A stretch of 50,260 bases of DNA from Aliarcobacter vitoriensis (GCF_003316695.1 NZ_PDKB01000018.1:1-50260); one strand, 5' to 3'; counted from the first letter of the stretch, positions 15,845-24,835 are shown. The notes: generated from the sequence alone by a model not told the origin. Program-made: numbers and translations.

Positions 15845-17848
15845 TTAATTCTCTCCCAATTCTGTAAGACATAATTCAGCATTTGCTAATTGTTGAATCC
15901 AAAATCCATGTGCTAAACCATTTGAATAACTTGGAGTTTCTGTTCTGATTCTTTGAATTTCAGTTCTAGCAGATTGTTTTAATTCTTTCAAAGCCTCTTT
16001 TATTGTATCTATTGAAATATTTGTTAAATATGATTGAGGAATTAAATGTGCCATTAATCTTCCTCTTTGTTCAATTGAATCAAATCGTGCATCATGTTTT
16101 ATAAAATTAGTGTCATCTGCCCGAATTTTCAATAATTTCATCAAGTGTAATGTGTTAAAAACAATAAAACCATTACTATGAGGTAGTTCACCTATTGGAA
16201 TTAAACAATCTTCAATCAATAATAAATAACCATCACTTTTAAGTAATTGTTTTATATTAGAAAAAATTGAATGCCATTGTGAATGTGGTATTTCATGGAG
16301 AACATTACTTAAAACTACTACATCAAAGTAATTATCATCTACTTTTGTACGAAGAGTTTCTATTGAAGTATGATATCTATTTTCTGCATCATCATAGCAA
16401 AGAGCAATATTTTTTAGGCAATCATCTTTATTTGTATCAAATGGTTCAAAAGCATGATAATTAAGAGTTTCTTTTGATACAGTTGGATAATCAGATAAAT
16501 TAGCAATCATACGACCTTTACCCGCACCAAAATCTAAAAGATTAATTGAATTTTTGTTATTCCAGATAATTTTTAATTGTTCATTTAATTGTTTTGATTG
16601 AGGGTCTCTTGAATCTGTTTCTAGAACCATTGGCGGGCATAAACATTCAAAAGTAAAACGATTTCTTGCTAATTCACTTGGTAAACTTGTAAAATCTCTT
16701 AATTTTTGGATTCTATCTTCATCTCCAAGAAGACTTTTTAATACAAGTTCAGGTTTTTTCCCTGAATGTTTTACAATACCATCTTCTACAAACCAAAGAG
16801 AAGAAGCATCAAAATGTGAAAGTAAAGGAATAGAATGAGTTGCTATCCATATTTGACCATTTGGATTATGTTTTTTTATAGTATCTAATAAATCAATTAC
16901 AGCAGATGGATGTAGATGATTTTCTGGTTCATCCATAAAAATAATATAATTTGATAAATTTCCACCTTGTGCAAAAATTGCAACACAAAGTTGTAGTAAT
17001 ACTCTTTGACCAGCAGAAAGTTGCGCTTGAGCGATAGGTTTACCAAACAAAGTAGAATAACCTTCTTTATTCCATCCGATTTCTGCACCTATAAATGATT
17101 TGATTATACTTTGAAGTCTTTCATACTCTGCAACAGCAAAATCTTTTTCTTCTTGAGAAATTTCTGTCATTGGGTGAGTAGTGTTAAACCAAGTTTCCAT
17201 GACTTTTTGAATTAAAGGTATTGTTGATTGATCTAAATGTAAAACTCCAATATTTGTTGCTTGATTTGCTATTTGCATCCAAGATTGTTTGCTTTTATTA
17301 GCCCAGTCTTCTAATTGAATTCTATTTGGAACAAAATCAACAACAGCAACATTTAGTTGGTCATTTTCAAGAATGATAGGAATAGGAGTTTTTAATAGTT
17401 CATCTAATTTTGCAATTTCTTTTTCCCATTTTTCTTTTTCTTTAGGTTGATTTTCAATTTGTTGTTTAGAACTATTAATACTATTCTCATATTGTTGGAT
17501 ATTTAATTTAAGTTGCTGTCTTTGTCCAACTTGATTTTCAATTTGTTGTTTTAAAGTATTAATACTATTCTCATATTGTTGGATATTTAATTCAAGTTGT
17601 TGTTTTTGTCCAACTTGATTTTCAATGTTTTTTCGATATAAATCAATATTCCTTTTTGCATTATTTCTTTGATTTATTTCATTTTGAATATTTTCTGCTT
17701 GACTTCGTATAATATTAAGTAATCGAGTTTTTCCAGAACCATTTTTACCAGCGAGTAAAACCATATTCCCAATTTTTTTCATTGAAATTGGATTTAATCC
17801 AACTGGATTTGTAATATTTTCTATTAAATTAACTTCAGTTATTTTCAT
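15845..17848 (-). CDS. ABC/SMC-like ATPase fused to SAM-dependent methyltransferase
   Basis: Fusion of 667 residues that I do not recognise as a named system. N-terminal ATPase: Walker A GKNGSGKT (34-41), a coiled-coil insertion (about 45-155) built partly of 28-residue repeats, ABC signature LSAGQR (277-282), Walker B YIIFMDEPE (301-309) and switch H338 in ATHS. This is the layout of OLD/AAA_21-type ATPases. In place of a TOPRIM nuclease, a class I methyltransferase follows (about 400-600): SAM motif LLDFGAGKGR (437-446), acidic E468 after the second strand, and VLSNVLHEIP (512-521). No NPPY-type or PC motif is seen, so DNA-base methylation is not indicated. Flanked by uvrA and tauE, same strand, with separate gaps. 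An ATP-gated modifying or defence enzyme is possible but unproven. Confidence 0.75.
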   Translation of the reverse strand: MKITEVNLIENITNPVGLNPISMKKIGNMVLLAGKNGSGKTRLLNIIRSQAENIQNEINQRNNAKRNIDLYRKNIENQVGQKQQLELNIQQYENSINTLKQQIENQVGQRQQLKLNIQQYENSINSSKQQIENQPKEKEKWEKEIAKLDELLKTPIPIILENDQLNVAVVDFVPNRIQLEDWANKSKQSWMQIANQATNIGVLHLDQSTIPLIQKVMETWFNTTHPMTEISQEEKDFAVAEYERLQSIIKSFIGAEIGWNKEGYSTLFGKPIAQAQLSAGQRVLLQLCVAIFAQGGNLSNYIIFMDEPENHLHPSAVIDLLDTIKKHNPNGQIWIATHSIPLLSHFDASSLWFVEDGIVKHSGKKPELVLKSLLGDEDRIQKLRDFTSLPSELARNRFTFECLCPPMVLETDSRDPQSKQLNEQLKIIWNNKNSINLLDFGAGKGRMIANLSDYPTVSKETLNYHAFEPFDTNKDDCLKNIALCYDDAENRYHTSIETLRTKVDDNYFDVVVLSNVLHEIPHSQWHSIFSNIKQLLKSDGYLLLIEDCLIPIGELPHSNGFIVFNTLHLMKLLKIRADDTNFIKHDARFDSIEQRGRLMAHLIPQSYLTNISIDTIKEALKELKQSARTEIQRIRTETPSYSNGLAHGFWIQQLANAELCLTELGEN
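17459..17626 (-). repeat. 84-bp tandem repeat encoding coiled coil
   Basis: Two consecutive 84-bp units (17543-17626 and 17459-17542) encode residues 75-102 and 103-130 of the ATPase-methyltransferase; both begin IENQVGQ and contain LNIQQYENSIN. A third start, IENQ, follows at residue 131. Each unit is 28 residues, exactly four heptads, so unit gain or loss would lengthen the coiled coil without breaking its register. Confidence 0.85.
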
Positions 17849-17888
17849 AAATTTGCTTTTTATTATTTTTTCTTTGTATCTTATAATA

Positions 17889-18626
17889 TTAAAATACAGT
17901 TTTATATATAGTTACTACCAAAACAAGAAGATTTAAAAGTAAAACAAAAGTTTTGTATGAAGTTGCTTGTGTTTTTTCTTTTATTTTTATACCAAAATAT
18001 ACACCAATTAGTGAACCAATACCTATTATTGCACCTTCATAATATAGCATATTCCCATATATTGAAGTAGATATAAAACCACCAATAGAAGAAAAAATCA
18101 CAAAAAATAACCCTAAAGCAGTTGCAATTTTTAAATCATATTTTAAAAATCCAACTAAAATAGGAAGTAATACTAGTGAACCACCAATTCCTATACTCAT
18201 AGCTAAAATACCAACAAAATAACCAATAGCTAAAAGTACATATACACTTTTATCTTCTTTTTGTATATTTGAAGATGCAGGAGCTTTAAATAGAGTATAT
18301 ATTGTATATAAAAGTGCTGTTATGAAAAGATATTGAAGATAAATATCTGGAACTTTTGGTAAAAAGTAACCACTTGTAGCTCCACCTAAACTAGCCCCAA
18401 TACCTAATATAACACCATCTCTTACTAAACCTTTTATTTTTTTTGAGTTTAAAAAAGAGCCATAAATAGATGAAAAAACCATTTGCATAATAGATATTGC
18501 AACAGCTTCTTTCATACCATAATTAGCAAGTAATAACATAGGAATCAATATACTTCCTCCACCAATTCCAAAAAAACCTGATGTAAAACCAGTAATTAAT
18601 CCAAATGCTACTAGTTCAAATTCCAT
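17889..18626 (-). CDS. TauE/SafE-family anion exporter
   Basis: Inner-membrane protein of 245 residues with about eight hydrophobic helices in two repeated halves, each starting with a glycine-rich helix (GFTSGFFGIGGGSILIPML and VGILAMSIGIGGSLVLLPIL), the family hallmark. Relatives move sulfite, sulfoacetate or other sulfur compounds. It is the last gene of the overlapping minus-strand operon and lies 2 bp after cysE, which suggests a link with sulfur/cysteine metabolism; the substrate is not established. Confidence 0.85.
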   Translation of the reverse strand: MEFELVAFGLITGFTSGFFGIGGGSILIPMLLLANYGMKEAVAISIMQMVFSSIYGSFLNSKKIKGLVRDGVILGIGASLGGATSGYFLPKVPDIYLQYLFITALLYTIYTLFKAPASSNIQKEDKSVYVLLAIGYFVGILAMSIGIGGSLVLLPILVGFLKYDLKIATALGLFFVIFSSIGGFISTSIYGNMLYYEGAIIGIGSLIGVYFGIKIKEKTQATSYKTFVLLLNLLVLVVTIYKTVF

Positions 18627-18628
18627 TA

Positions 18629-19381
18629 TTAACCTTTTTTATTTGTTTTTAATGTTTCAATAAAAGATTGGTATTCTTTTTCTAAAACTTCATTTTTTTC
18701 ATTTATATTGCAATTTTCATTTTTTACATTACTTTCTAAAATAGAAATTCTTTCAATTAGATATTTAAACATCTCTTTATTTATATCTGGTAATTCATTG
18801 TGAGCTAGTTTATCTTTAGAGTTGTCTTTTTTGATAATTCTTGCAGGAACTCCAACAGCTGTTGAATTTTCAGGTACATCTACAACCACAACAGAGTTCG
18901 CTCCTATTTTTGAGTTTGCCCCAATAGTAATATTTCCTAAAACTTTTGCTCCACTACCTAAAACTACATTTGATTTAACTGTTGGGTGACGTTTACCTTT
19001 ATTTAGGCTAACTCCACCTAAAGTTACTCCTTGATATATCAAAACATCATCTTCAACAATAGCAGTTGATCCAATAACAACTCCAATAGCATGATCAATA
19101 AAAACTCTTCTTCCTATCGTTGCAGCTGGATGTATATCTGTTTTTGTACAAATAGAACAAATACCAGTAAGAACTCTTGCTAATTTTTTAAAACCTTTGT
19201 AATATAGTCTATTTGCAATTCTATGATTTATGATAGCCCAAACACCAGGATAATTAAAAAATATTTCAAAATTTGATTCTAAAACTGGGTCATTTAGCTT
19301 TGGAACAGAAAAATCTTCTTTTATTTGTTGCCATAAAGATAATTTTTCACCATTTTTTATCTCTTCTTCATTCATCATCAT
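18629..19381 (-). CDS. cysE: Serine O-acetyltransferase
   Basis: Makes O-acetylserine, the acceptor for sulfide in cysteine synthesis. The left-handed beta-helix of hexapeptide repeats runs from about residue 82 (HPAATIGRRVFIDHAIGVVIG) to 170 (VPARII), with the active-site DHA and HP...K motifs. 250 residues; a hydrophilic C-terminal tail of about 60 residues, predicted partly helical, extends beyond the catalytic core and the usual feedback-inhibition tail. GGAG lies 5 bases before the first ATG of MMMNEEE. Overlaps the speA end by 14 bp. Confidence 0.93.
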   Translation of the reverse strand: MMMNEEEIKNGEKLSLWQQIKEDFSVPKLNDPVLESNFEIFFNYPGVWAIINHRIANRLYYKGFKKLARVLTGICSICTKTDIHPAATIGRRVFIDHAIGVVIGSTAIVEDDVLIYQGVTLGGVSLNKGKRHPTVKSNVVLGSGAKVLGNITIGANSKIGANSVVVVDVPENSTAVGVPARIIKKDNSKDKLAHNELPDINKEMFKYLIERISILESNVKNENCNINEKNEVLEKEYQSFIETLKTNKKG

Positions 19382-21182
19382 AATAACTCCAAATAGTTTT
19401 TAAGTAACTATTGTCATTTAGATATTTTTGTAATACTTCATAAGTTTCAAGAGGTAAACTTCTTCTTAAAATTGTTTGTATCTCTTCTGTGTCATAATCA
19501 ATATCTTCTAAAATATCGATAATTTTTTGAGATTCTAAAATCTTTTCAAGTTGAACTTCTCCATCTTTAAATACAACATTTACTTCTGTTGGATGTGAAA
19601 ATAAGTTGTGTTTCATTCCTAAAGTATCTTGATATGCTCCAACATTAAAAAATCCTAAAAAGTAATCTTCTTTATTTAAATTTACATCATGTAAATATAG
19701 AGGTTTTTTCATATCAAATGGTATCTCTCCATCACTATCACAAGTAATATCCCATAAAGATGCACTTCTTGTTGGTTTTTCATCAAGATGTGTTATTGGC
19801 ATAATTGGAAACTCTTGATTTATTCCCCAATAATCAGGTAATGATTGAAATAAAGAGAAATTTAGAAGATACTTTTCTTGAATATTTTTATCAAATCTTT
19901 TTAACTCTTCATAATCATCAATTTGAAGTAATGAAATAGCTTTTTTTATGATTTGATGAGTTAATATTTCAGCATTTGATCTATCTTGTAAATCAATATA
20001 TCCTAAATCAAATAATGTTAGCAATGATTCTAAGTGGTCGATACTATCGTGCATAAACTCATAAGCTGTTTTTTTAGTCATATCTTTATATAATTCATTT
20101 AATTCTGCAATTAAAGGAGGATTTTTCTCTTTTAATTTTAGATGATTTAACTCATATTCTGCTGAAAAGAGTTCTAAAACAGGAGTTATAAGTACAGTTG
20201 AAGCAGCACTTATAAATCTTCCTGATTCGGTAAAAATATTTGGCTCTTCAACGCCTTTTTGTCTTGCAATCTCTTTTAGTGTAAATACAACATCACTTGC
20301 AAACTCTCTTAGTGAATAAAATCTAGTTCTTTCATAAGAACTATATTCTACACTTAATCCACCACCAATATTGATTGAAGATAGATTTTTTGCACCTAAA
20401 TTTTTAAGTTCTGCATAAATATGTCCAGATTCTCTTAGAGCTTTTTTAAGAGGTTTTATAGAGTTCATAGCTGAACCTATATGAAAGTGAATCATTGTTA
20501 GTAAATCTTCAAGGTTATTATCTTGCATAAGTTCAAAAGCTTCTAAAATTTCTGTTGAAGTTAAACCAAATTTAGAGTCAATTCCACCACTTTTTGCCCA
20601 AACACCACTTCCTCCACTGTGAAGTCTTACTCTTAAACCAACATTTGGAGCTTCAAGTTTTGTTTCTTTTAAAACTTCCACAATCATCTCAAGTTCATTT
20701 AAACCTTCAATTATAACTGTAATATCATGTCCCATACTTTTTGCTATAAAACAAAGGTGTATCATCTCTTTGTCTTTGAAACCATTGATAGTTATTGGAC
20801 TTCCCATATTGTTATAAGTCATAGCAATGATTAATTCTGCTTTACTTCCTGCTTCAAGTCCATAATTGTATTTTTTACCAGCACTTATTAATGGATGAAT
20901 AAAATTTGGTAATTGATTTACTTTTAAAGGAAAAACTGCATTAAAAGTTCCTTTATAATCATATTCTTTCATACTTGCATTAAAATTACTAAACAGAGTT
21001 TTTATCTGTTTTTTTGTTATATGTGGAAATCTTAGAAGTAAAGGACCTTTAAATCCTTGTTTTCTTACATTTTTTACGATTGATATTAAAGATGGATTAC
21101 TATCATAATCAACTTTTACAACTCCATCTTCAATAAAAAAATTATTATCAGACCAAATGTCTATACCATATTTATTCTTCAA
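19368..21182 (-). CDS. speA: Biosynthetic arginine decarboxylase
   Basis: PLP enzyme (alanine-racemase fold III) converting arginine to agmatine, the first step toward putrescine and spermidine. 604 residues, near the family norm of 630. Visible: the PLP-lysine region FPLKVNQ (about 86-92), glycine-rich SINIGGGLSVEY, the GSGVWAKSGG segment, and the C-terminal CDSDGEIPF catalytic region. Overlaps hisS upstream by 11 bp and cysE downstream by 14 bp, so translation is probably coupled. Confidence 0.95.
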   Translation of the reverse strand: MKNKYGIDIWSDNNFFIEDGVVKVDYDSNPSLISIVKNVRKQGFKGPLLLRFPHITKKQIKTLFSNFNASMKEYDYKGTFNAVFPLKVNQLPNFIHPLISAGKKYNYGLEAGSKAELIIAMTYNNMGSPITINGFKDKEMIHLCFIAKSMGHDITVIIEGLNELEMIVEVLKETKLEAPNVGLRVRLHSGGSGVWAKSGGIDSKFGLTSTEILEAFELMQDNNLEDLLTMIHFHIGSAMNSIKPLKKALRESGHIYAELKNLGAKNLSSINIGGGLSVEYSSYERTRFYSLREFASDVVFTLKEIARQKGVEEPNIFTESGRFISAASTVLITPVLELFSAEYELNHLKLKEKNPPLIAELNELYKDMTKKTAYEFMHDSIDHLESLLTLFDLGYIDLQDRSNAEILTHQIIKKAISLLQIDDYEELKRFDKNIQEKYLLNFSLFQSLPDYWGINQEFPIMPITHLDEKPTRSASLWDITCDSDGEIPFDMKKPLYLHDVNLNKEDYFLGFFNVGAYQDTLGMKHNLFSHPTEVNVVFKDGEVQLEKILESQKIIDILEDIDYDTEEIQTILRRSLPLETYEVLQKYLNDNSYLKTIWSYYDDE

Positions 21183-22413
21183 CTAAAAACTCCTCTAATG
21201 CAATGTTTTTTTCTTCTTTTGTATCTAAATTTTTAATAAAAATTGTACTATTTTTTAACTCATTTTCTCCAATAAGTGCAACAATATTACAATTTAGTTT
21301 CTGTGCAATTCCAAAGTGTTTTCCAAAACTTCTAGGATTGTACTCTATATGAGTTTTTGTATTTTTTCTTTTATTTATTGCTATTTTGAAAGCTTCATTT
21401 AAACAATTTTCATCTAAAGCACCAATATATACAAAATCTTCTTTAAACTCTTTTATTTTTACTAATTCAAGCAATCTTTCTATTCCTATTGCAAAACCAA
21501 TTCCAGCTGTACTTTTACCACCTAGAAACTCAACCAACCTATCATATCTTCCTCCACCAGCTATTGCACTTTGTGATCCTATTTCATTGCTTACAAACTC
21601 GAAAGCAGTTTTGTTATAGTAGTCAAGTCCTCTTACTAAATTTGAATCAATTTCATAAGAGATATTGTTAAAATCTAAAATCTCTTTTAATTTTTCAAAA
21701 TCACTATTGCAAGAATTACACAAATTATTTGTTATTTTTGGTGCATTTATCAATAAACTTTGGCATTTTTCATTTTTACAATCCAAAACTCTAATTGGAT
21801 TTGTTAAAATTCTTCTATTACAATCTTCACAAAGTTCATTTACAAAAGTTGATATATGTTTTACTAAATTTTCCTTATATGATGGCATACACTCTTTGCA
21901 ACCTAAAGAGTTTAATTTTAAAGTAAATCCTATGCCAAAAAAATCTAAAATCTCTTTTATCAGCATTATGATATTTGCATCTTCATAAACTGAGTCTATT
22001 CCAAAAACTTCACAACCAAATTGGTGAAATTCTCTAAGTCTTCCTTTTTGGGGTCTTTCATATCTAAACATTGGTCCATAATAGTACCATTTATAAGTTC
22101 CACCTGCACGGTCAAGTTTCTTTTCTACAAAATGTCTTACAACTCCAGCTGTTCCTTCTGGTCTTAAACAAACATCATTTTCACCTTTATCGATGAATTG
22201 ATACATCTCTTTATTTACAATATCGCTACTTTCACCAACACTTCTTTTAAATAAAGCAGTTTCTTCTAAAAGTGGAGTTTCAATATATGAAAAACCATAT
22301 TTTTTTGCAATTTTAGAAGCATTTTCTATAAAATATGTAAATAAAACACTCTCTTCATTTACAATATCTTTCATACCTCTTAAACTTTGAATATTTTTTG
22401 TGCTACTTTGCAT
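21172..22413 (-). CDS. hisS: Histidyl-tRNA synthetase
   Basis: Class II synthetase charging tRNA-His. 413 residues. Class II motif 2 appears as YYGPMFRYERPQKGRLREFHQFGCEVFG in part, the histidine-specific LVRGLDYYNKTAFEF and GGGRYDRL motifs are present, and motif 3 reads GIGFAIGIERL. A Cys-rich insertion (CKECMPSY, CEDCNRR, CKNEKCQS, CNSCNSD, about 165-245) looks able to bind zinc, which is less usual for HisRS. Overlaps tmk upstream and speA downstream. Confidence 0.97.
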   Translation of the reverse strand: MQSSTKNIQSLRGMKDIVNEESVLFTYFIENASKIAKKYGFSYIETPLLEETALFKRSVGESSDIVNKEMYQFIDKGENDVCLRPEGTAGVVRHFVEKKLDRAGGTYKWYYYGPMFRYERPQKGRLREFHQFGCEVFGIDSVYEDANIIMLIKEILDFFGIGFTLKLNSLGCKECMPSYKENLVKHISTFVNELCEDCNRRILTNPIRVLDCKNEKCQSLLINAPKITNNLCNSCNSDFEKLKEILDFNNISYEIDSNLVRGLDYYNKTAFEFVSNEIGSQSAIAGGGRYDRLVEFLGGKSTAGIGFAIGIERLLELVKIKEFKEDFVYIGALDENCLNEAFKIAINKRKNTKTHIEYNPRSFGKHFGIAQKLNCNIVALIGENELKNSTIFIKNLDTKEEKNIALEEFLVEE

Positions 22414-22972
22414 CTACAAAATCCTCTATTTGTTTTTCAATAACTTCTATTTTTTCACTTGCATCAATGATTATATGATTGATATTTATATTTTTTATAA
22501 CTTCTTTCATTCTACTTTGAATTGATAGTAAATAATCAATTCCTCTTTGTTCTATGCTATCGTTCTTTTTTTTTGAAAGTCTATTTATCAATTCATCTTT
22601 ACTTAATTCAAGTAGGATTATTTTATTTGGAAAATTATTTTGAGTTGCTAATTTATTTAATTCAATTAATTTTTCTATATTTTCTTCTAGAGCATAAGCA
22701 ATTCCAGAAATAAATGATCTATCTGAAATGATAAGTTTGTCTAAATTTGGAATAATAATCTCTTTTGTATGTTCAGCACGATCTGCTAAAAATAAGAACA
22801 TTTCAGCAATATTTGAATTTGCTTCTCCATTTAAAATCATTTGTCTTAATTTTATTCCTAATGCTGTTCCACCAGGTTCTTTTGTGAAAATTGCATCTGG
22901 AAATTTATTTCTTAAAATATCTAATTGTGTTGATTTTCCAGCTGTATCAATTCCTTCTATACTTACATACAT
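22403..22972 (-). CDS. tmk: Thymidylate kinase
   Basis: Phosphorylates dTMP to dTDP. 189 residues. P-loop EGIDTAGKST (residues 6-15), the DR(S/Y) motif in ISDRSFISGIAYA, and a TKEPGGTALG segment for dTMP binding are visible. The start codon lies inside the last codons of coaD (10-bp overlap), with AGGA 7 bases upstream. Confidence 0.96.
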   Translation of the reverse strand: MYVSIEGIDTAGKSTQLDILRNKFPDAIFTKEPGGTALGIKLRQMILNGEANSNIAEMFLFLADRAEHTKEIIIPNLDKLIISDRSFISGIAYALEENIEKLIELNKLATQNNFPNKIILLELSKDELINRLSKKKNDSIEQRGIDYLLSIQSRMKEVIKNININHIIIDASEKIEVIEKQIEDFVDAK

Positions 22973-23454
22973 TCAATAATCCTTTTTGGAACTAAATGTT
23001 CAAAATTCCCTTTAAATCTGATGATTTCCCTAACTATTGTAGAACTTACAAAAGCATGTTCAAGAGTTGGCATCAAATAAACAGTTTCCAAATTTTTATT
23101 TATCGATGAGTTTGCATATCCCATTTGAAGTTCAAATTCAAAATCACTAACAGCTCTCAATCCTCTTATTATAGTATTTATTTTAAGTTCACGTGCAAAA
23201 TCAACAAGTAGTGTATCAAAGCCAATAACTTGCACATTATTTAAATGTTCCGTTGCAGCTTTTACAAATTCTACTCTTTTTTGATGATTAAACATTGGCT
23301 TTTTTAGTTCACTTTTTGCAACGCTTATTATAACTTCATCAAATATTTTTGTTGCTCTTTCGATAATATCTAAATGCCCAATAGTTATAGGGTCAAAAGT
23401 TCCACTATAAATAGCTTTTTTATATGAGCCTGTATAATCATATTTATTTTTCAT
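22963..23454 (-). CDS. coaD: Phosphopantetheine adenylyltransferase
   Basis: Fourth step of coenzyme A synthesis: 4'-phosphopantetheine plus ATP to dephospho-CoA. Nucleotidyltransferase motif YSGTFDPITIGH and the downstream RGLRAVSDFEFE and SSTIVREI segments are diagnostic. An ATG at 23466 is also open, but the ATG at 23454 is preferred: GGA (in the ubiX stop region) stands 7 bases before it, while nothing like an SD precedes the longer form. The shorter form is near the family length of about 160 residues. A short N-terminal extension (MKNKYDYTGSYK) precedes the conserved core. Confidence 0.93.
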   Translation of the reverse strand: MKNKYDYTGSYKKAIYSGTFDPITIGHLDIIERATKIFDEVIISVAKSELKKPMFNHQKRVEFVKAATEHLNNVQVIGFDTLLVDFARELKINTIIRGLRAVSDFEFELQMGYANSSINKNLETVYLMPTLEHAFVSSTIVREIIRFKGNFEHLVPKRIIECM

Positions 23455-23456
23455 AT

Positions 23457-24011
23457 TTATTTCCATCTTTTATATAAATTATTCTCAACTTTTAGTAAAT
23501 CAAGCCATTTACCAATTATAAAATTTTCCATCTCTTCTAAACTTTGTTGAGAACTATAATATCCCAAAATTGGAGGAGCAATAGTAACTCCTAATTTTGA
23601 TAGCTTTAACATATTTTCCAAAGAAATAGTATTAAAAGGAAGCTCTCTAGGAACTACTATAATTTCTCTTTTTTCTTTTAGCATAACACTAAAAGCTCTT
23701 GTTATCAAACTATCAGCTATTCCTATTGAGCATTTTGCTAAAGTATTTTGGCTACATGGAATAATAATCATCTTATCAATTTTAAATGAGCCAGATGCTA
23801 TTGATGCACCAATATTTTTATCTTTAAAAATTGTAATATTTTCACAATCTTTAAAAATATCTTTAGAATTTATTCCATTTTCAAGTTTTAAAGCTTTTTT
23901 TGCACTTTTTGAAATCACAACAAAAAGTTCAATATCTTTAGGAATTTGTTTTATAAATTTTAGTGCAAGATTGACTCCACTAGCACCACTAATTGCAACT
24001 GTTAATCTCAA
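23457..24011 (-). CDS. ubiX: Flavin prenyltransferase
   Basis: Produces prenylated FMN, the cofactor of UbiD-type decarboxylases in quinone synthesis. 184 residues of the flavoprotein fold: N-terminal AISGASGVNLALKFI, central SGSFKIDKMIIIPCSQNTLAKCSIGIADSLITRA (in part), and REIIVVPRELPFN. First gene of the overlapping minus-strand operon; the stop codon provides part of the coaD ribosome site. No ubiD gene is in the window. Confidence 0.93.
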   Translation of the reverse strand: MRLTVAISGASGVNLALKFIKQIPKDIELFVVISKSAKKALKLENGINSKDIFKDCENITIFKDKNIGASIASGSFKIDKMIIIPCSQNTLAKCSIGIADSLITRAFSVMLKEKREIIVVPRELPFNTISLENMLKLSKLGVTIAPPILGYYSSQQSLEEMENFIIGKWLDLLKVENNLYKRWK

Positions 24012-24187
24012 AAAAACCTCTAAGTTTATTAAATTATAAAAACATTGATGTTATCAAAAAAAAGCTTTGAGTTTTATTTATATTACAATTTTTTAAATAG
24101 TCTGTGTATAAGCTTTTGCTAATGAATAAATAGATAACATTTTGTATAAATTAAAATAGTAATATTTTATAAAATTAGGAGAAAAAT

Positions 24188-24823
24188 ATGTCTAAAATAT
24201 TTACCTATATAAGAAAAAATCAAAATAATGAAACTTATACAAAAGAACAAAAAGATTTTATAGATAGCTATGTCAATAAAAATAAATTAGTTATAAGTAA
24301 AAATATTGAAATAGAGATAAATCGCCCTTCACAAGAGAAAAATATTGTACATTTTTTGGAAAATTGTGAGAAAAACTCTACTATAATTATTTCAAATTTA
24401 AATGTGTTTGGTAGAACAATTGATAGGATTTTAGAAATTGTAAAATTTTTACTTTCAAATAAAATTAGAATAGTTGTTGTTGAACAAAATTTAGATTTAC
24501 TTGATGACAATGACAAACTTACACAAATGATTTTAAATATTATCTCAATAACTGTAAATTTAGAAAAAGAGCTTATGAGTTTACGAACAAAAGAGGCTTT
24601 GAATGCTAAAAAACAAGATGGAATAGCTTTGGGGAAACCAAAAGGAACTATACAAAAATCAAAATTTGATACTCAAAGAGAAAAAATTGAAGAGCTTTTA
24701 GGTGTTGGTTTGAGTGTTAGAAAAATAGCTAAACTTCTAGGTTATAACAATCATATAGGATTAAACAACTATGTTAAAAAAAGAGCTATAAAAGAGCATG
24801 TTAAGGCTTCTAAAGAAGCCTAA
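24188..24823 (+). CDS. Serine-recombinase-like protein lacking the catalytic serine
   Basis: 211 residues with the resolvase/invertase layout: catalytic-like domain (1-130), long helix, and a C-terminal HTH (about 166-197, LSVRKIAKLLGYNNHIGLNNYV in part). Key residues differ from active enzymes: the usual YxRVS reads YIRKN (R9 kept, serine replaced by N11), and the DRLGR motif reads NVFGR (71-76), losing the first arginine but keeping R76. LEKELMSLR (125-133) matches the E-helix start. Likely catalytically dead and perhaps a DNA-binding regulator (inference). Next to rplI-hslVU rather than in a mobile element. Confidence 0.8.
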   Translation: MSKIFTYIRKNQNNETYTKEQKDFIDSYVNKNKLVISKNIEIEINRPSQEKNIVHFLENCEKNSTIIISNLNVFGRTIDRILEIVKFLLSNKIRIVVVEQNLDLLDDNDKLTQMILNIISITVNLEKELMSLRTKEALNAKKQDGIALGKPKGTIQKSKFDTQREKIEELLGVGLSVRKIAKLLGYNNHIGLNNYVKKRAIKEHVKASKEA

Positions 24824-24835
24824 AATACTATTTTT
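24804..24835 (+). terminator. Terminator after the recombinase-like gene
   Basis: AGGCTTC (24804-24810) pairs with GAAGCCT (24815-24821) around TAAA, overlapping the stop codon; a T-run follows at 24831-24835. A second dyad, ACTATTTTT/AAAAATAGT (24827-24847), overlaps it. The stem is unusually GC-rich for this DNA, which supports intrinsic termination. Confidence 0.6.

Noticed and set aside
17459-17626. Repeat array that at first sight could be a CRISPR or minisatellite
   Set aside because: Only two full units, no spacers, and the period keeps the reading frame of a coiled coil.
21665-21988. Plus-strand frames opposite hisS and tmk
   Set aside because: Antisense shadows of conserved synthetase and kinase genes, rich in Phe/Leu/Ser, without start signals.
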